Assembly: GCA_023247415.1 (NCBI GenBank)
Contig: JAHFGN010000011.1
Location: forward strand, 1-33,120
Source: Candidatus Omnitrophota bacterium
GTDB taxonomy: Bacteria > Omnitrophota > Gorgyraeia > 2-01-FULL-45-10 > JAHFGN01
DNA: 33,120 bases
Direction: 5' to 3'
The notes under the pieces are model-generated. The model had not been told where the DNA came from. It worked only from the letters and a program-made list of their open reading frames with translations, and did not search any database. Positions 31,567-33,120 of the stretch are shown here, one piece after another; within the stretch, counting starts at the first letter, position 1; the number at the start of each line of letters is the position of its first letter. Made by a program: the position numbers and the translations under genes.

Positions 31567-32531
31567 TTCGCCCTCCCGATATTTTTTTCAAGCTCGCCAA
31601 CCCTATCGGACGCCTCTTTCGCGAAGGCGCTGGAGGGGTACTTCTCCACTACCTCCCTATAGTATACAACGGCGCTTTCGTAGCGCTTGCGCGCCTCATA
31701 GAATTTCGCGGTAGAGAACGCCTTCTCAGCCATATTATCCTCAAGCGCCTTGAGCGTGGCTTGAGCCTCTTTGGCGAGTTTCTCGTCTTTATTCGTATCC
31801 ACGAATTCCTTGAACGCCGATATAGCGCCCTCTGCAGGCGCGACGTCATACGCCGGCTTCAGAGACGCCTGATAGGCGCAGGACGCTATCTCATATCTGG
31901 AACTGGCGGCCAACTGGCTCGAAGGGTATTCCTCCACCAGTTTTTTAAACGCCAGCACAGCCTCGTCAAAAATCCCAGCCTTCTTATACGCCTCGCCGAG
32001 CGAGAACTGCGCCTTGTCCGCGAATGGGCCGTAGGGGGCGTTCTCCACCACCTTTTTGAATATCTCCTGCGCCCTGTCGAGCGGCGCCATAAGCTCGGCG
32101 CCCAACAGTTTCGAGTTGATCTTCGTCAGGTAAACGTTGCCTATGTTAAACTCCCTCTCGACAACCTCTTCCAGCCTCTTCGAATGAGGATAATTTTCAA
32201 ATATCTTCTGATAATTCTGAAAGGCGATGTAGTACTTGGCCTGGTTCTCGTACGCGAGGCCCGCGTAATACTGCGCCTCCGCGGCCTCTTCGGAAAACTC
32301 ATAGTGCTTCAGGAGTTTTTCGAATTCGCCGGCGGCGCGTTTATAATCCTTGGCGTTGTAAAAACTCATCGCCCAATCGAACTGTTCCTTTGGGCTGTCC
32401 TTCACCGCGTATTTTGGGTTTACGAATTTCTTGGAGCCGGGCGTCCAGACCCAATAACAGTGTGAGGACTCCAGAAAAAATATTGACGCGGCGAATAGGG
32501 CCGCGCAGGATATGACAGTCTTGCGGTTCAC
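31563..32531 (-). CDS. BamD-like tetratricopeptide outer-membrane assembly protein
   Basis: The 322-residue protein has a signal sequence (about 1-24), then CYWVWTPGSKKFVNPKYAVK, and at least five TPR-like repeats (for example YNAKDYKRAAGEFEKLLKHY and ARKRYESAVVYYREVVEKYP). This fits the BamD/YfiO group, which helps BamA insert barrel proteins. The cysteine at 25 follows LESSH, which is not a standard lipobox, so lipid attachment is doubtful. The start is GTG at 32531, about seven bases after a strong -10 box, and no ribosome-binding site is seen. It is translationally coupled to the lptE-like gene. BamD is a family-level call; another TPR protein is possible. Confidence 0.75.
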   Translation of the reverse strand: MNRKTVISCAALFAASIFFLESSHCYWVWTPGSKKFVNPKYAVKDSPKEQFDWAMSFYNAKDYKRAAGEFEKLLKHYEFSEEAAEAQYYAGLAYENQAKYYIAFQNYQKIFENYPHSKRLEEVVEREFNIGNVYLTKINSKLLGAELMAPLDRAQEIFKKVVENAPYGPFADKAQFSLGEAYKKAGIFDEAVLAFKKLVEEYPSSQLAASSRYEIASCAYQASLKPAYDVAPAEGAISAFKEFVDTNKDEKLAKEAQATLKALEDNMAEKAFSTAKFYEARKRYESAVVYYREVVEKYPSSAFAKEASDRVGELEKNIGRAK

Positions 32532-32538
32532 GGTAGGT

Positions 32539-32568
32539 ATTATATACTATGGGGGAATTCCTTGTCAA
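32539..32568 (-). promoter_or_regulatory. Sigma-70-type promoter for bamD-like/lptE/holA
   Basis: On the minus strand TTGACA (32568-32563) is followed after 18 bases by TATAAT (32544-32539); TATATA with a 16-base spacer is an alternative -10. The GTG start at 32531 lies at about the predicted transcription start, so the mRNA is probably leaderless. Confidence 0.75.
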
Positions 32569-32595
32569 GCGATGCTTGCGTTAGGCGCGCTTGTT

Positions 32596-32967
32596 TTATG
32601 CGGACGCGCTGCCGAGAAGTTTGTTGACAAACTCCACGATGCGCACCCTGTCCTCTTTGGATATTTCGAGGAATTGGTTGCCTACCTCATATTCCCTGCC
32701 ATCGGATGACTTTCTTATCCATGCAACCTTTGATATCGCCCTGAGCGGGTTTTGGGCAGTAGGCAGGTTTATCTCCAGGAGAAGCCGGCAGGCCATCGAT
32801 ATGAATTCATTCGACTTGAAACGGATGCCGCCCTCTCCGATGTCGTTTGTGAATACGCCTGTCGCCGGCTCTTTGAGCTTCTTCAGATTCTTGTAGTGAA
32901 TCGGAAGATACGACTCAACTCGCGCGAACCTGCGCTTCTCTTCTACGCTTATCGGCTTGTCTATCAT
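32596..32967 (-). CDS. PilZ-domain protein (probable c-di-GMP receptor)
   Basis: The 123-residue protein is a single PilZ domain: the RxxxR motif in KRRFARVESYLPIHY (about 12-16) and the second motif NDIGEGGIRF (about 41-50), where the usual serine of DxSxxG is glycine. The strands VAWIRKS and EYEVGNQFLEIS complete the barrel. PilZ domains bind cyclic di-GMP and control motility, adhesion or exopolysaccharide. GAGGGT stands seven bases before the ATG. The leader of about 50 bases contains a 16-base palindrome just after the predicted transcription start. The Ser to Gly change could alter ligand binding. Confidence 0.88.
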   Translation of the reverse strand: MIDKPISVEEKRRFARVESYLPIHYKNLKKLKEPATGVFTNDIGEGGIRFKSNEFISMACRLLLEINLPTAQNPLRAISKVAWIRKSSDGREYEVGNQFLEISKEDRVRIVEFVNKLLGSASA

Positions 32968-32998
32968 GTGAGTACCCTCTATAGTTAAGACGTTTAAT

Positions 32999-33014
32999 TA
33001 GTATAGATATACTA
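32999..33014. promoter_or_regulatory. Palindromic operator candidate before the PilZ gene
   Basis: TAGTATA (32999-33005) and TATACTA (33008-33014) are a perfect inverted repeat with a 2-base centre. It lies a few bases downstream of the predicted transcription start of the PilZ gene, where a bound repressor would block transcription. Confidence 0.5.
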
Positions 33015-33024
33015 TAACCATTAA

Positions 33025-33053
33025 AATATAGCACATCTATCTCAAAAAGTCAA
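33025..33053 (-). promoter_or_regulatory. Sigma-70-type promoter for the PilZ gene
   Basis: On the minus strand TTGACT (33053-33048) and TATATT (33030-33025) are exactly 17 bases apart. The predicted start is near 33018, giving a leader of about 50 bases. Confidence 0.7.
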
Positions 33054-33054
33054 G

Positions 33055-33085
33055 GTTAAGTACAAAAAAGTTTGTTTTTCTTAAC
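33055..33085. other. AT-rich inverted repeat upstream of the PilZ promoter
   Basis: GTTAAG (33055-33060) and CTTAAC (33080-33085) flank an A run and a T run that can also pair. It could be a two-way terminator between the PilZ gene and whatever lies beyond 33120. No gene is seen from 32968 to the window end. Confidence 0.35.
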
Positions 33086-33120
33086 AGCCATATCCTGATA
33101 TCGGTAAATCCGGTATGTAT

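Noticed and set aside
31545-32465. 306-residue plus-strand open frame
   Set aside because: It is antisense to the bamD-like gene; its arginine/leucine-rich translation has no domain and the minus-strand protein has clear TPR repeats.

Overview
The window reads as a chromosomal segment of a diderm (outer-membrane-bearing) bacterium of the PVC/Omnitrophota kind. The envelope genes (Lol transporter, Lnt, an LptE-like lipoprotein, a BamD-like TPR protein, an Mla-type transporter) call for an outer membrane. The McsA-McsB-ClpC block and the YacL-IspD pair are arranged as in Firmicutes. The tyrosine-tryptophan-rich start of the mature BamD-like protein is a style I associate with Omnitrophota. The phylum is an inference; no rRNA or other marker here proves it. 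No tRNA, rRNA or CRISPR array was recognised.

Layout. (1) Positions 1-13443, minus strand: one long run in the order lysS, lolC/E, lolD, ilvE, mcsA, mcsB, clpC, an AsmA-like gene, mlaE, mlaF, mlaD, yacL-like, ispD (cut by the window edge). (2) 13519-16064: a secreted coiled-coil protein faces an ECF sigma factor and its zinc anti-sigma factor, followed by a SpoVG-like gene; yraN and comM/yifB continue on the plus strand to 17986. (3) 17987-21078: an accessory mosaic with a REP-associated tyrosine transposase and its palindromes, small membrane proteins, a diverged second copy of the comM 3' end, a HigBA-type toxin-antitoxin pair and a MITE-like element. (4) 21079-29827, minus strand: murJ, uvrC, ogt, prfB (programmed +1 frameshift), secA, lnt. 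(5) 29821-33120: rpsT on the plus strand, then pilZ, bamD-like, lptE-like and holA on the minus strand.

The genes form two themes. One is building the envelope: lipoprotein acylation and sorting (Lnt, LolCDE), lipid transport (MlaFED with an AsmA-like partner), outer-membrane protein and LPS assembly (BamD-like, LptE-like), the peptidoglycan precursor flippase (MurJ) and protein export (SecA). The other is protein quality control and information processing (McsAB-ClpC, LysS, RF2, UvrC, Ogt, HolA, S20).

The most striking feature is a set of degenerate 7-bp tandem arrays at seven places (2015-2136, 7470-7533, 9102-9192, 10479-10506, 22306-22340, 22611-22647, 25420-25468). Each array keeps the 7-bp period; three use the same unit and the other four each use their own. 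Three lie between genes of one transcription unit and fold into long mirror-image hairpins, two lie inside the reading frames of lolD and lnt, and two sit at gene junctions and supply coding sequence or a stop codon. A second system is the transposase with REP palindromes built around GTTTAAAC, two of which carry an exact DnaA-box sequence next to the palindrome. A third is a duplicated ECF-type promoter-like leader before the anti-sigma gene and spoVG. Several genes (sigma factor, bamD-like, toxin) have a good promoter directly against the start codon, which suggests leaderless transcripts.
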